A stretch of DNA of 48,625 nt from an uncultured Alphaproteobacteria bacterium (lineage in GTDB: Bacteria > Pseudomonadota > Alphaproteobacteria > Thalassobaculales > Thalassobaculaceae): assembly GCA_902589475.1 (NCBI GenBank), contig CACITD010000016.1:1-48625 (forward strand). Direction: 5' to 3'. The notes beneath the pieces were generated by a model. The model was not told where the DNA came from. It ran no database searches and saw only the letters and a program-made list of their open reading frames with translations. Below are positions 41,773 through 48,625 of the stretch, in pieces; positions within the stretch are counted from its first letter, which is position 1; every line of letters begins with the position of its first letter. The translations under genes and the position numbers were made by a program.

Positions 41773-43785
41773 TCAGTTAGTGGAAGTGGGTTTTAAAATC
41801 AATTCTCTATAAACAGTCAAATTTTCCAATACTCTTTGAACATAGTTCCGAGTTTCTCCGTACGGTATTCTCTCGATCCAGTCGATAAGATCAACGTCGT
41901 TTTGAGTTGGGTTTCCCACCCTTTTTATCCATTTGTTTACATTGTGCGGGCCGGCGTTATATGCGGCTATCGCAAGCGGGTAGCTCCCATCGTACTTTTT
42001 AATTAAAGATCTAAGATAACTAGCCCCTAGCTTAATATTGTAACTATGATCGCTCGTTAATCTTTCCTTATCAAACTCGATGTTTAAGTTTATTGCAACG
42101 GCCTTAGCTGTTGCAGGCATCAGTTGCATTAATCCTAGCGCGCCCTTGTAGCTTTCAGCTTGGGGGTCGAAATTACTTTCTTGTCTAACAATTGAATATA
42201 TCAAAGCTTTTTCAACTTGACTGGTATCATAGAGCGCTGGTTTTGGATAACTGGCGGAGATAAAATATATTCCTTTCCTTGCTGCTCTTCTTGCTGCATA
42301 TACTGCTAAATGGGGTTTGTTTATTTTAAGTGCTCCTGAAATTATCGGTGAAACTTGCTCGTAACTCGATGCATGTCTTGATGCCGTTTTTAAAAACTTT
42401 ACGGCCAAATCAGTTTTCTCAATTTCTTTAAGAAAGATTGCTATGTTGACAAGTTCCGAAATATTAGAGGTTCTGTCGGTTTTTGCTTCGTTTGACTGTT
42501 TTTTGGGAAGGCGGTCTCCTGTCTTGCCAAGTTTCTTGTTTGCTAGTTGTCCGTAAAAGGTAGTTGAATGCTTTCCTGCAACTTCGAACCATTTTTTTGC
42601 ATTCAGGCTATTATTGTTTTGCTCGAATGCTCTTCCTGCCCAGTACGATGCGCGGCTTTTGCTTACAGGTGTCTGAACTCTATCATACATCTCCAAAAAA
42701 TAAGTGGAGGCCAGTTCTGGCTTGTTTGCATAGCGAAGGGCAATCCATCCTGCTAACCATTGAGCCTCTGCATAATACCGTCCCTCTTTTTGAAGGTGCA
42801 GCTGAGCTAAAAGGAATGCGGTATCGAAATTATTTTGCTTAAGAAGATAGCGGATTTGTCTCGATCTCTCCCGCCACCATAACCGCGGATATTTTTGTTC
42901 TCGCGGAATATCCCAATATAGCTCTCTAGCTTTCTCCATCATACCTTTTCGCTGGCGCCATCGCAGCCGTTCGAAGACTAGCCCGTTGTCCGTCCTGAGT
43001 TCCAAAGGTACTTTTTTAATGGCAGGGTCAACGGCGCCCATTAGATGTCGAAGACGAAGGCGAGCCTCGGCTAAACGTCGCTGGTTTTGTGTTACGTGAG
43101 GATACATTCTTTGAGATGATCTTATGTAACCTTTCCAAAGCAGCCAATCTAGTCGCTGCCAGATTATTTCAGGCGTAATAATTCTTTTGTATTTTTTTAT
43201 TAAAAAGCGCTGTTGCCGCCGTGTTAATATTTTTGTTTTCCAAAGAGAGAGAACTGCTTTATCGAGATTTTCTTTGTCGTTCGTCATCTCCAGTGCTCTT
43301 ATCCATTTAAAGTGAGCGTCTGTTGTTCTTGGTGAATATGTGGAAAACCAGTCTATTACATGCTTCGGAGACTTCTTTGATGATAAGAATAACTCCGCCT
43401 GCTTAATAAGTTGATTGCGCTCTGGCCAATACGGGTTTTGCTCCAAAAATCTCGCTATCGATCCAAAGTCATGTCGAGTATTTGAATGTTTAAGTTTCAA
43501 CCATAGTAATACTTTTTTCAGGTGCGTATTTTTAGTTAGGTGATTATATCTCTCTAACTTTATCCAGTCTCCACGTTCCGCATGGGTTATGGCTTCGTTG
43601 AAAAGCTGGCCTTGAGAAGGAATTATATTTGCAAAAGGTCTCAGAGTTGGCTTAAGGCGTGGTAGTGGGGGAGGTTTAACTATTGGCTTATAGCCAGGTT
43701 TATAGTTTTGAGCCGATGCGTTAAGGCCATACGTTTCTGAAACAAAAAAGAAAAAAAATATTAGAAAGAAAAAAATCGCTCGCAA
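41773..43785 (-). CDS. slt: Soluble lytic murein transglycosylase
   Basis: Periplasmic enzyme that cleaves peptidoglycan glycan strands to 1,6-anhydro products, 670 residues. A very Phe-rich signal segment (FFFLIFFFFF) is followed by a proline-rich linker. A long helical superhelix (about 60-480) follows. The Slt catalytic domain carries the acid Glu in IVRQESNFDPQAES, GALGLMQLMPATA, and AIAAYNAGPHNVNKW. The only front start is TTG 43785, with an AAGGCGAAG stretch upstream. It sits between the accessory block and dapA, the right edge of conserved order. Assignment secure; symbol by family. Confidence 0.93.
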   Translation of the reverse strand: MRAIFFFLIFFFFFVSETYGLNASAQNYKPGYKPIVKPPPLPRLKPTLRPFANIIPSQGQLFNEAITHAERGDWIKLERYNHLTKNTHLKKVLLWLKLKHSNTRHDFGSIARFLEQNPYWPERNQLIKQAELFLSSKKSPKHVIDWFSTYSPRTTDAHFKWIRALEMTNDKENLDKAVLSLWKTKILTRRQQRFLIKKYKRIITPEIIWQRLDWLLWKGYIRSSQRMYPHVTQNQRRLAEARLRLRHLMGAVDPAIKKVPLELRTDNGLVFERLRWRQRKGMMEKARELYWDIPREQKYPRLWWRERSRQIRYLLKQNNFDTAFLLAQLHLQKEGRYYAEAQWLAGWIALRYANKPELASTYFLEMYDRVQTPVSKSRASYWAGRAFEQNNNSLNAKKWFEVAGKHSTTFYGQLANKKLGKTGDRLPKKQSNEAKTDRTSNISELVNIAIFLKEIEKTDLAVKFLKTASRHASSYEQVSPIISGALKINKPHLAVYAARRAARKGIYFISASYPKPALYDTSQVEKALIYSIVRQESNFDPQAESYKGALGLMQLMPATAKAVAINLNIEFDKERLTSDHSYNIKLGASYLRSLIKKYDGSYPLAIAAYNAGPHNVNKWIKRVGNPTQNDVDLIDWIERIPYGETRNYVQRVLENLTVYRELILKPTSTN

Positions 43786-43903
43786 GTTGACTTCGCCTTA
43801 ACCTAACGGCATTTCGATTAATCTATTTTCAATCTGATATGACATTAAAAGTTAGAACAAGTAAATAGAGATGATTTTGATTTTTTTTGAGTAATTCAAA
43901 CTC

Positions 43904-43932
43904 TTGCTGTATCGGTTGCAAGGTCGTATGCT
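43904..43932 (+). promoter_or_regulatory. Candidate sigma-70 promoter for dapA
   Basis: TTGCTG (43904-43909), 17-base spacer, TATGCT (43927-43932), in the divergent slt-dapA spacer. It would give a leader of about 25 bases before the dapA ATG. It is the best -35/-10 pair I found in the window, though still a prediction. Confidence 0.4.
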
Positions 43933-43964
43933 GTCACCTTGTTATTGTTATAGAGGGTATTGAA

Positions 43965-44864
43965 ATGGCTTATAATGTTGGAAATCCGATGTTTAAAGGT
44001 TCGTTGGTTGCGCTTATAACTCCATTTGGCAACGGTGTAATAGATGAGTCAGCTTTTAGAAAATTAGTTAGTTGGCAGATAGAAGAAGGGACTGATGGCC
44101 TGATTCCTGTCGGTACTACTGGTGAGTCTCCAACCCTAAGCCACGAAGAACACAAGAAAGTTGTAGAGCTTTGTGTAGAGGAGGCTAATGGCCGCGTTCC
44201 CGTAATCGCTGGAGCGGGATCGAACTCTACAGCGGAGGCAATTGAATTTACACAGCATGCTAAAGCTGCCGGTGCTGATGCGGCTCTCCATGTCACGCCG
44301 TACTATAATAAACCTACGCAAGAAGGAATGTATCGCCATTTTATGGCCATAGCGGACACCGTCGATCTTCCTATCATCATTTACAATATTCCGCCAAGAA
44401 GTGTTATTGATATGAGCTTAGGTACGATGAAACGCTTGTCGGAGCATTCTAATATCGTAGGAGTAAAAGATGCTACCCAGGATTTGGTTCGTCCATTAGC
44501 TACTAGGCTAGAGATAGGACCAGATTTCTGTCAGCTCTCTGGAGAAGATGCGACAATTGTCCCTTATCTTTCTCAAGGCGGGCACGGGTGTATCTCTGTC
44601 ACTTGCAATGTAGCACCTGGGCCGCTTTCAAAAATGCATAAAGCTTGGCAAAAAGGTGATTTGGATACGGTTCGTGAAATTAATGATAGGTTGCTACCTC
44701 TTCATGATGCGTTATTTTGTGAGACAAGCCCGGGGCCAGTGAAATATGCAGCTCATCTTCTAGGCCTTTGTTCACCTGACGCGCGGTTACCCATTTGTGA
44801 AATTGCAGAAGACAGTAAAACAAAGGTAGCAGCGGCAATGCGGCATGCAGGTTTAATCAATTAA
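43965..44864 (+). CDS. dapA: 4-hydroxy-tetrahydrodipicolinate synthase
   Basis: Condenses pyruvate with aspartate semialdehyde, the first step of the diaminopimelate/lysine branch, 299 residues. Schiff-base Lys168 lies in VGVKDATQDL. Tyr140 in IIYNIPPRS and Tyr114 in TPYYNKPTQEG complete the core, with VGTTGESPTL as the pyruvate-carboxylate loop. The ATG at 43965 has GAGGG eight bases upstream; the longer frame from 43887 adds an unlikely Cys-rich end. The housekeeping dapA-smpB order supports biosynthesis rather than a catabolic relative. A promoter-like pair lies upstream. Confidence 0.95.
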   Translation: MAYNVGNPMFKGSLVALITPFGNGVIDESAFRKLVSWQIEEGTDGLIPVGTTGESPTLSHEEHKKVVELCVEEANGRVPVIAGAGSNSTAEAIEFTQHAKAAGADAALHVTPYYNKPTQEGMYRHFMAIADTVDLPIIIYNIPPRSVIDMSLGTMKRLSEHSNIVGVKDATQDLVRPLATRLEIGPDFCQLSGEDATIVPYLSQGGHGCISVTCNVAPGPLSKMHKAWQKGDLDTVREINDRLLPLHDALFCETSPGPVKYAAHLLGLCSPDARLPICEIAEDSKTKVAAAMRHAGLIN

Positions 44865-44899
44865 TTTGATATTTTACTGAATAAAATGGAGAATAGCGA

Positions 44900-45364
44900 G
44901 TGGCTGTCGAGCGCTTTCGCGCCATCGCACAAAATCGAAGAGCGCGGTACGATTATTTTATAGACGAAACATTAGAGGCGGGTCTCATATTACATGGGAC
45001 TGAGGTTAAGAGCCTTCGTAATGGTAGAGCGAGCCTTAACGAAGCATATGCCGGGGAGTCGTCTGGTTATTTAGTCTTGTTCAATTTACATATCCCAGAA
45101 TACGAAGCTGCCAATCGTTTTAATCATGAACCACGCCGCCCTCGAAATTTATTAGTTCACAAAAGGGAAAGGGACCGTCTTCTTGGTCTTGTCCGCAGAG
45201 ACGGGTGCACGCTAGTCCCGCTCCGTTTGTACTTTAACCCTAGAGGAATTGTAAAACTCGAAGTAGGAGTTGCTAGAGGTAAGCGTCAAGTTGATAAGCG
45301 ACAAGATAAAAAAAAGCGGGACTGGCAACGTGAAAAATCAAGGCTTCTGAGGGAAAAAGGTTGA
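44900..45364 (+). CDS. smpB: tmRNA-binding protein SmpB
   Basis: Binds tmRNA and brings it to stalled ribosomes in trans-translation, 154 residues. The OB core shows NRRARYDYFIDETLEAGLIL, GTEVKSLRNGRASLNEAY and HIPEYEAANRFNH; the basic tail from GKRQVDKRQDKKKRDW is typical. The start is GTG 44900 with GGAG upstream. It lies 35 bases after dapA, as in many alphaproteobacteria, and converges with the UDG gene at a 10-base gap. The tmRNA gene ssrA is not in the window. Confidence 0.95.
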   Translation: MAVERFRAIAQNRRARYDYFIDETLEAGLILHGTEVKSLRNGRASLNEAYAGESSGYLVLFNLHIPEYEAANRFNHEPRRPRNLLVHKRERDRLLGLVRRDGCTLVPLRLYFNPRGIVKLEVGVARGKRQVDKRQDKKKRDWQREKSRLLREKG

Positions 45365-45374
45365 ATTTAGGTAT

Positions 45375-46007
45375 TTATAACTTTGTTTTTATGCTTTCAA
45401 AGATTGTCTCGAACATTTCCTGAGTGAGGCGCCCGGTATTCGTATTGTATCTGGAGCAATGGTAGGAACTAACCAATTGTAAATGCTTATTTAGCCTGTA
45501 TGACCCATTGTGAACAAATTTGTACTCTGACTTTCTTTTATCCAATGCTGAAAGTATCGCCGAGTGTGCTATTCCGCCTAAGGTGAGTATCACTTTTAAC
45601 TTTCGCATGCCTTCGAGCTCTTTTATTAGGAATTTATTGCAAGTCTTAATTTCTTCACCAGTTGGTTTGTTTTCAGGTGGGACGCATCGAACAGCATTTG
45701 TTATTCTGCAGTTCAAAAGTTTGAGTCCGTCCTCGGCAGTTGCACCATATTTTCCGCTAGTAAAACCATATTTCGCAAGTGTGGCGTACAAAAGATCTCC
45801 CGCCCAATCTCCCGTAAAAGGCCTGCCGGTTTTATTTGCGCCCCGAAGGCCCGGTGCTAATCCCACTATCAGAAGTTGCCCATCCGTATCGCCAAAAGAA
45901 GAAACGGGTGCGTTATGCCAATCGATATACTTTTCGGCATTTTTAAGTCTGAAGCTATAAAGTCGCGAACATTTGCTACAATTTGTATTGGGTTGAGTAA
46001 TCATCAT
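45375..46007 (-). CDS. Uracil-DNA glycosylase, family 5 (UDGb-like)
   Basis: Iron-sulfur uracil-DNA glycosylase that removes uracil and some other deaminated bases, 210 residues. Cys10 and Cys13 (CSKCSRLYS), plus NAVRCVPPE and EIKTCNKF, are the four expected cluster ligands. Motif 1 is GLAPGLRGANKTGRPFTGD and the second active-site motif is SYHCSRYNTNTGRLT, closer to family 5 than to family 4. The ATG at 46007 is within a 12-base palindrome; ATG 46004 is next in frame. It lies between smpB and folK, an arrangement common in this class of bacteria. Confidence 0.86.
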   Translation of the reverse strand: MMITQPNTNCSKCSRLYSFRLKNAEKYIDWHNAPVSSFGDTDGQLLIVGLAPGLRGANKTGRPFTGDWAGDLLYATLAKYGFTSGKYGATAEDGLKLLNCRITNAVRCVPPENKPTGEEIKTCNKFLIKELEGMRKLKVILTLGGIAHSAILSALDKRKSEYKFVHNGSYRLNKHLQLVSSYHCSRYNTNTGRLTQEMFETIFESIKTKL

Positions 46008-46154
46008 TCCCGGGAATAGTTGTATCTTCTGTTACAGGTAACCAAACTTTATATAAAAAAAGGATGCTCAGTATACTATCTTGTATTCTAGCATATAAAA
46101 TGTGATAGAGCTGTCTTTATAAAGGAGATGCATTGTGATTTTTAGCAGGTGAAA

Positions 46155-46652
46155 ATGATTTATGTTGGAATAGGTTCAAATTTGAGTTCGAAAGGCTGTT
46201 TAACGCCTTATCAAACGGTGTTGTCTGCAATTAAACATTTCCCTAAGTTCGGTTTGAAAGTTTGTAAGCAGTCTGATTGGTATGAGTCAGAGCCAGTCCC
46301 CGTTTCATCTCAGCCGTGGTTTATAAATGGTGTAGTGGAGATCTCGAGCACCAAAGGAGCTGCGTCTATCCTTAAAACTTTGCACTTGATTGAAGACCTC
46401 TTCGGTCGAAAAAGAAGTGAAGTGAATGCTGCCAGAACTTTGGACCTAGACTTGTTGGACTACAAAGGAATGGTGGTAAACGATAACCCAAATTTGATAT
46501 TACCGCATCCCAGAATTAACAAAAGAGCATTCGTAATCTTGCCTTTACAGGATATTTGCCCAGAATGGCGATCCCCATTAACAAAACAAAAGTTGTCTGA
46601 GCTAGTAGCGCTTTTGCCGGAGGCCCAGAAAATAAAAAAAATAGATTATTAA
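46155..46652 (+). CDS. folK: 2-amino-4-hydroxy-6-hydroxymethyldihydropteridine pyrophosphokinase
   Basis: Transfers pyrophosphate from ATP to the pterin alcohol in folate synthesis, 165 residues. It contains YVGIGSNLSS, QPWFINGVVEISS, LFGRKRSEVNAARTLDLDLLDY with the metal-binding Asp pair and ATP-binding Arg, and ILPHPRINKRAFVILPLQDI. ATG 46155 is chosen because AGG lies five bases upstream; GTG 46149 would overlap it. It precedes rpoZ by 106 bases and is divergent from UDG. Confidence 0.93.
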   Translation: MIYVGIGSNLSSKGCLTPYQTVLSAIKHFPKFGLKVCKQSDWYESEPVPVSSQPWFINGVVEISSTKGAASILKTLHLIEDLFGRKRSEVNAARTLDLDLLDYKGMVVNDNPNLILPHPRINKRAFVILPLQDICPEWRSPLTKQKLSELVALLPEAQKIKKIDY

Positions 46653-46758
46653 TAAAGTGGAACCCAAAATTTAAGTGCCGAAATTTTGGCTATTGCCGAA
46701 ACCCTTAGGTGGCCTTATAAAGAGGCGTAATCGAAAAGTCTCTGGGATTGGTTTAGGC

Positions 46759-47196
46759 ATGGCGCGAGTAACGGTGGAAGATTGTATCGAGAAAATTTCA
46801 AATAGGTTTGACCTGGTAATGGTTGCAGCGCGGAGGTCGAGAGACGTCGCCTCCGGCGCAGAGATAAATGTTGAAAGGGATAATGATAAAAACCCAGTAG
46901 TCGCATTGCGCGAGATCGCGGAGGAAAAGATTGTTGTTGAAGATATACAAGAGTCGTTGGTGAAAGGTTTGCAAAGACATGTTGAAATAGATGAACCTGA
47001 AGAGGAAGATGTTGATTCAGAAGAGAATGAACAGCACAAGTTTATTGCTGGTGCTTTAGATACTTCAGGTTCTACCGAGACGTCCTATGGAACAAAAACT
47101 GCAGATGACATGGGTATGCAAATTCATGAGGGATCAGCAGTGACGGGACAAGTGTTTGAAGACGTTGACGAAGCAACGTTGGAAGATGAAACTTAA
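46759..47196 (+). CDS. rpoZ: DNA-directed RNA polymerase omega subunit
   Basis: Small RNA polymerase subunit that helps fold and hold beta', 145 residues. The conserved start [20 protein letters not shown] and the RSRDVASG and [11 protein letters not shown] segments are clear in the first 65 residues. A long acidic tail ([14 protein letters not shown]) follows, a common alphaproteobacterial extension. ATG 46759 is used; a longer frame from TTG/GTG 46675 has no family support. In this class rpoZ is followed by the (p)ppGpp synthetase gene, as here, and omega with beta' forms a ppGpp-binding site in E. coli. Confidence 0.93.
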   Translation: MARVTVEDCIEKISNRFDLVMVAARRSRDVASGAEINVERDNDKNPVVALREIAEEKIVVEDIQESLVKGLQRHVEIDEPEEEDVDSEENEQHKFIAGALDTSGSTETSYGTKTADDMGMQIHEGSAVTGQVFEDVDEATLEDET

Positions 47197-47273
47197 TAGG
47201 TCAATTTTTTCCAAGAAAATTGGTATTATGTTATAGTTGTCCGGGATGTCATTGATCCGTCGGAGAATTAAAA

Positions 47274-48625
47274 GTGATCAGACAGTACGAATTGGTGGAA
47301 CGCGTAAAATCTTATGATACGGCCGCCAACGAGGATGCTTTAAATAAAGCTTATGTTTTTTCAATGAAGGCGCACGGATCACAGAGACGGGCCTCTGGTG
47401 ATCCCTACTTCTCTCACCCCTTAGAGGTCGCAGGCATTTTAACAAAAATGCGTTTAGACCATTACACTATCATAACAGCCTTACTTCACGACACTGTGGA
47501 AGACACAAATGTGACGGTAGAAGAGATAGGTAGAATGTTTGGAAAAGAGATAGCAAGTCTAGTCGATGGAGTAACAAAATTAAGTCGTATTGACTTAGTC
47601 TCTGATAACAGGAAACAAGCGGAAAATTTTCGAAAACTAGTAATAGCGATGTCGGATGACATACGTGTGCTGTTGGTTAAATTAGCGGACCGTTTGCATA
47701 ATATGCGGACACTGCACTTCATTTCTGACAAAGAAAAACGTAGACGAATAGCTTTTGAGACAATGGATATCTATTCACCATTGGCAGAACGAATAGGGAT
47801 ACATGAACTTAAGGATGAGTTAGAGTTTCTGGCCTTTAAAGAACTCAATGAAGATGCTTTCGAAACTGTTACGTCGAGGCTCGATGTTTTAGTTAAAGAG
47901 GGAAGCAATACTATTAAGTATATTGAAAATGAGTTATTAGAAAAGTGCCATGAAGGAGGTATAAAAGTTGAGATTTCGGGACGCGCGAAATCTCCTTATT
48001 CTGTATGGCAAAAAATGCAGCGAAAAAGTGTAAATATCGAGCAACTCTCAGATATCGTTGCCTTTCGACTGCTTGTTGAAAATAAAATGGATTGTTATAA
48101 CCTTTTAGGTTTACTTCATACTTCCTACCCTGTTCTGCCTGGTAGATTTAAAGACTATATAAGCACTCCAAAACCCAATGGTTATCAATCTCTTCATACA
48201 GGTATAATTGGACCAAAACGACAGCGAATTGAAATTCAAATACGGACGCACTCAATGCACGAGATAGCGGAATTAGGAGTGGCGGCTCACTGGAGCTACA
48301 AACACGGGAAATCAATTACAACCGAAGGGAAGCAATATCGCTGGCTTAGGGAATTGTTAGAAATTCTTGATCAAGCATCCGATCCGGAAGAATTTTTGGA
48401 GCATACCCGGCTTGAGATGTATCAAGATCAAGTTTTCGCTTTTACCCCAAAAGGTGAACTCATAGCCCTTCCAAGAGGTGCTAACCCAGTTGATTTTGCT
48501 TACGCTGTTCACTCGGAGGTTGGAGATACATGTGTTGCGGCGAGAATAAATGGTCGTTTGCGTCCTTTAAATACACAACTTGAAAATGGCGACCAAGTAT
48601 TGATAGAAACTTCAAAAAATGCATC
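47274..48625 (+). CDS. rsh: Bifunctional (p)ppGpp synthetase/hydrolase (Rsh), 3' end beyond the window
   Basis: Stringent-response enzyme, first 450 residues visible. The HD hydrolase domain is intact: ALLHDTVEDT has His72-Asp73 and Glu76-Asp77. The synthetase domain has SPYSVWQKM, GYQSLHT and EIQIRT, and the switch motif PGRFKDYI reads RFKD, the RxKD form of bifunctional enzymes rather than the ExDD of RelA. A TGS domain begins at VFAFTPKGELIALPRGANPV and the frame is still open at the end. The start is GTG 47274 with GGAG upstream. It follows rpoZ after 77 bases. The missing C-terminal part should hold a helical, zinc-finger and ACT region. Confidence 0.95.
   Translation, partial: MIRQYELVERVKSYDTAANEDALNKAYVFSMKAHGSQRRASGDPYFSHPLEVAGILTKMRLDHYTIITALLHDTVEDTNVTVEEIGRMFGKEIASLVDGVTKLSRIDLVSDNRKQAENFRKLVIAMSDDIRVLLVKLADRLHNMRTLHFISDKEKRRRIAFETMDIYSPLAERIGIHELKDELEFLAFKELNEDAFETVTSRLDVLVKEGSNTIKYIENELLEKCHEGGIKVEISGRAKSPYSVWQKMQRKSVNIEQLSDIVAFRLLVENKMDCYNLLGLLHTSYPVLPGRFKDYISTPKPNGYQSLHTGIIGPKRQRIEIQIRTHSMHEIAELGVAAHWSYKHGKSITTEGKQYRWLRELLEILDQASDPEEFLEHTRLEMYQDQVFAFTPKGELIALPRGANPVDFAYAVHSEVGDTCVAARINGRLRPLNTQLENGDQVLIETSKNA

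Noticed and set aside
47202-47222. CAATTTT/AAAATTG hairpin after rpoZ
   Set aside because: The stem is seven A-T-rich pairs with no strong tail; rsh follows at once and is probably co-transcribed.
1-48625. CRISPR array, tRNA, rRNA, insertion sequence or prophage
   Set aside because: No regularly spaced repeats, cloverleaf arms with conserved T-loop sequence, transposase or phage protein were seen on either strand.

Overview
The window is a gene-dense, AT-rich stretch of chromosome from an alphaproteobacterium. Two blocks of housekeeping genes support this. One reads lptF-lptG-lptD-surA-pdxA-ksgA and meets gmk, with pepA-holC divergent. The other is slt / dapA-smpB / uracil-DNA glycosylase / folK-rpoZ-rsh. 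Both orders are typical of Rhodospirillales-like and related marine lineages. The short spacers, low G+C by eye and many TRAP, MFS and scavenging genes suit a marine heterotroph. The genus cannot be fixed from the sequence alone.

Layout. 1-243: upstream of gmk, no gene assigned. 244-8575: gmk, then on the minus strand the outer-membrane assembly and envelope operon (lptF, lptG, lptD, surA) running into pdxA and ksgA. 8730-10673: pepA and holC. 10744-41766: about 31 kb of accessory catabolic and transport genes with no tRNA, integrase, transposase or recognisable transcriptional regulator. 41773-48625: slt, dapA, smpB, family-5 UDG, folK, rpoZ and the first 450 codons of a bifunctional (p)ppGpp synthetase/hydrolase cut by the window end.

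The accessory block falls into modules. (a) 10744-13187: an isocitrate/isopropylmalate-dehydrogenase-family enzyme, an aldo/keto reductase and an exported SNase-like nuclease. (b) 13192-16825 (minus): RraA-like, D-2-hydroxyacid dehydrogenase, HpcH/HpaI aldolase and Ldh-family dehydrogenase, divergent from a 2-keto-3-deoxygluconate-type kinase. (c) 17899-20259 (minus): split ThDP decarboxylase (ComD/ComE-like) and an MFS carrier. (d) 20466-26173: a cytosolic BisC/DMSO-reductase-type molybdoenzyme, SDR, aminopropyltransferase-like protein and AMP-forming ligase. (e) 26185-31019: a second D-2-hydroxyacid dehydrogenase, 3-oxoacid CoA-transferase A/B, nitronate monooxygenase-like and cyclase-family proteins. 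(f) 31157-37882: EamA exporter, Gfo/Idh oxidoreductase, cytosolic gamma-glutamyltransferase-like enzyme and a TAXI-type TRAP transporter. (g) 38128-41766: SDR, 3-oxoadipyl-CoA-type thiolase and 3-hydroxyacyl-CoA dehydrogenase.

Together these suggest uptake of organic acids or conjugates, oxidation of hydroxyacids, C-C cleavage by two aldolase types, decarboxylation of a 3-substituted pyruvate, and funnelling of acyl-CoAs to acetyl- and succinyl-CoA. Modules (b)+(c) carry the same enzyme families as sulfolactate/sulfopyruvate metabolism. No sulfonate-cleaving enzyme is present, so the substrate is open. Several perfect dyads sit exactly in the divergent or intergenic spaces of these modules and are the best regulatory leads. 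All gene starts were chosen from codon plus Shine-Dalgarno context; many are TTG or GTG.
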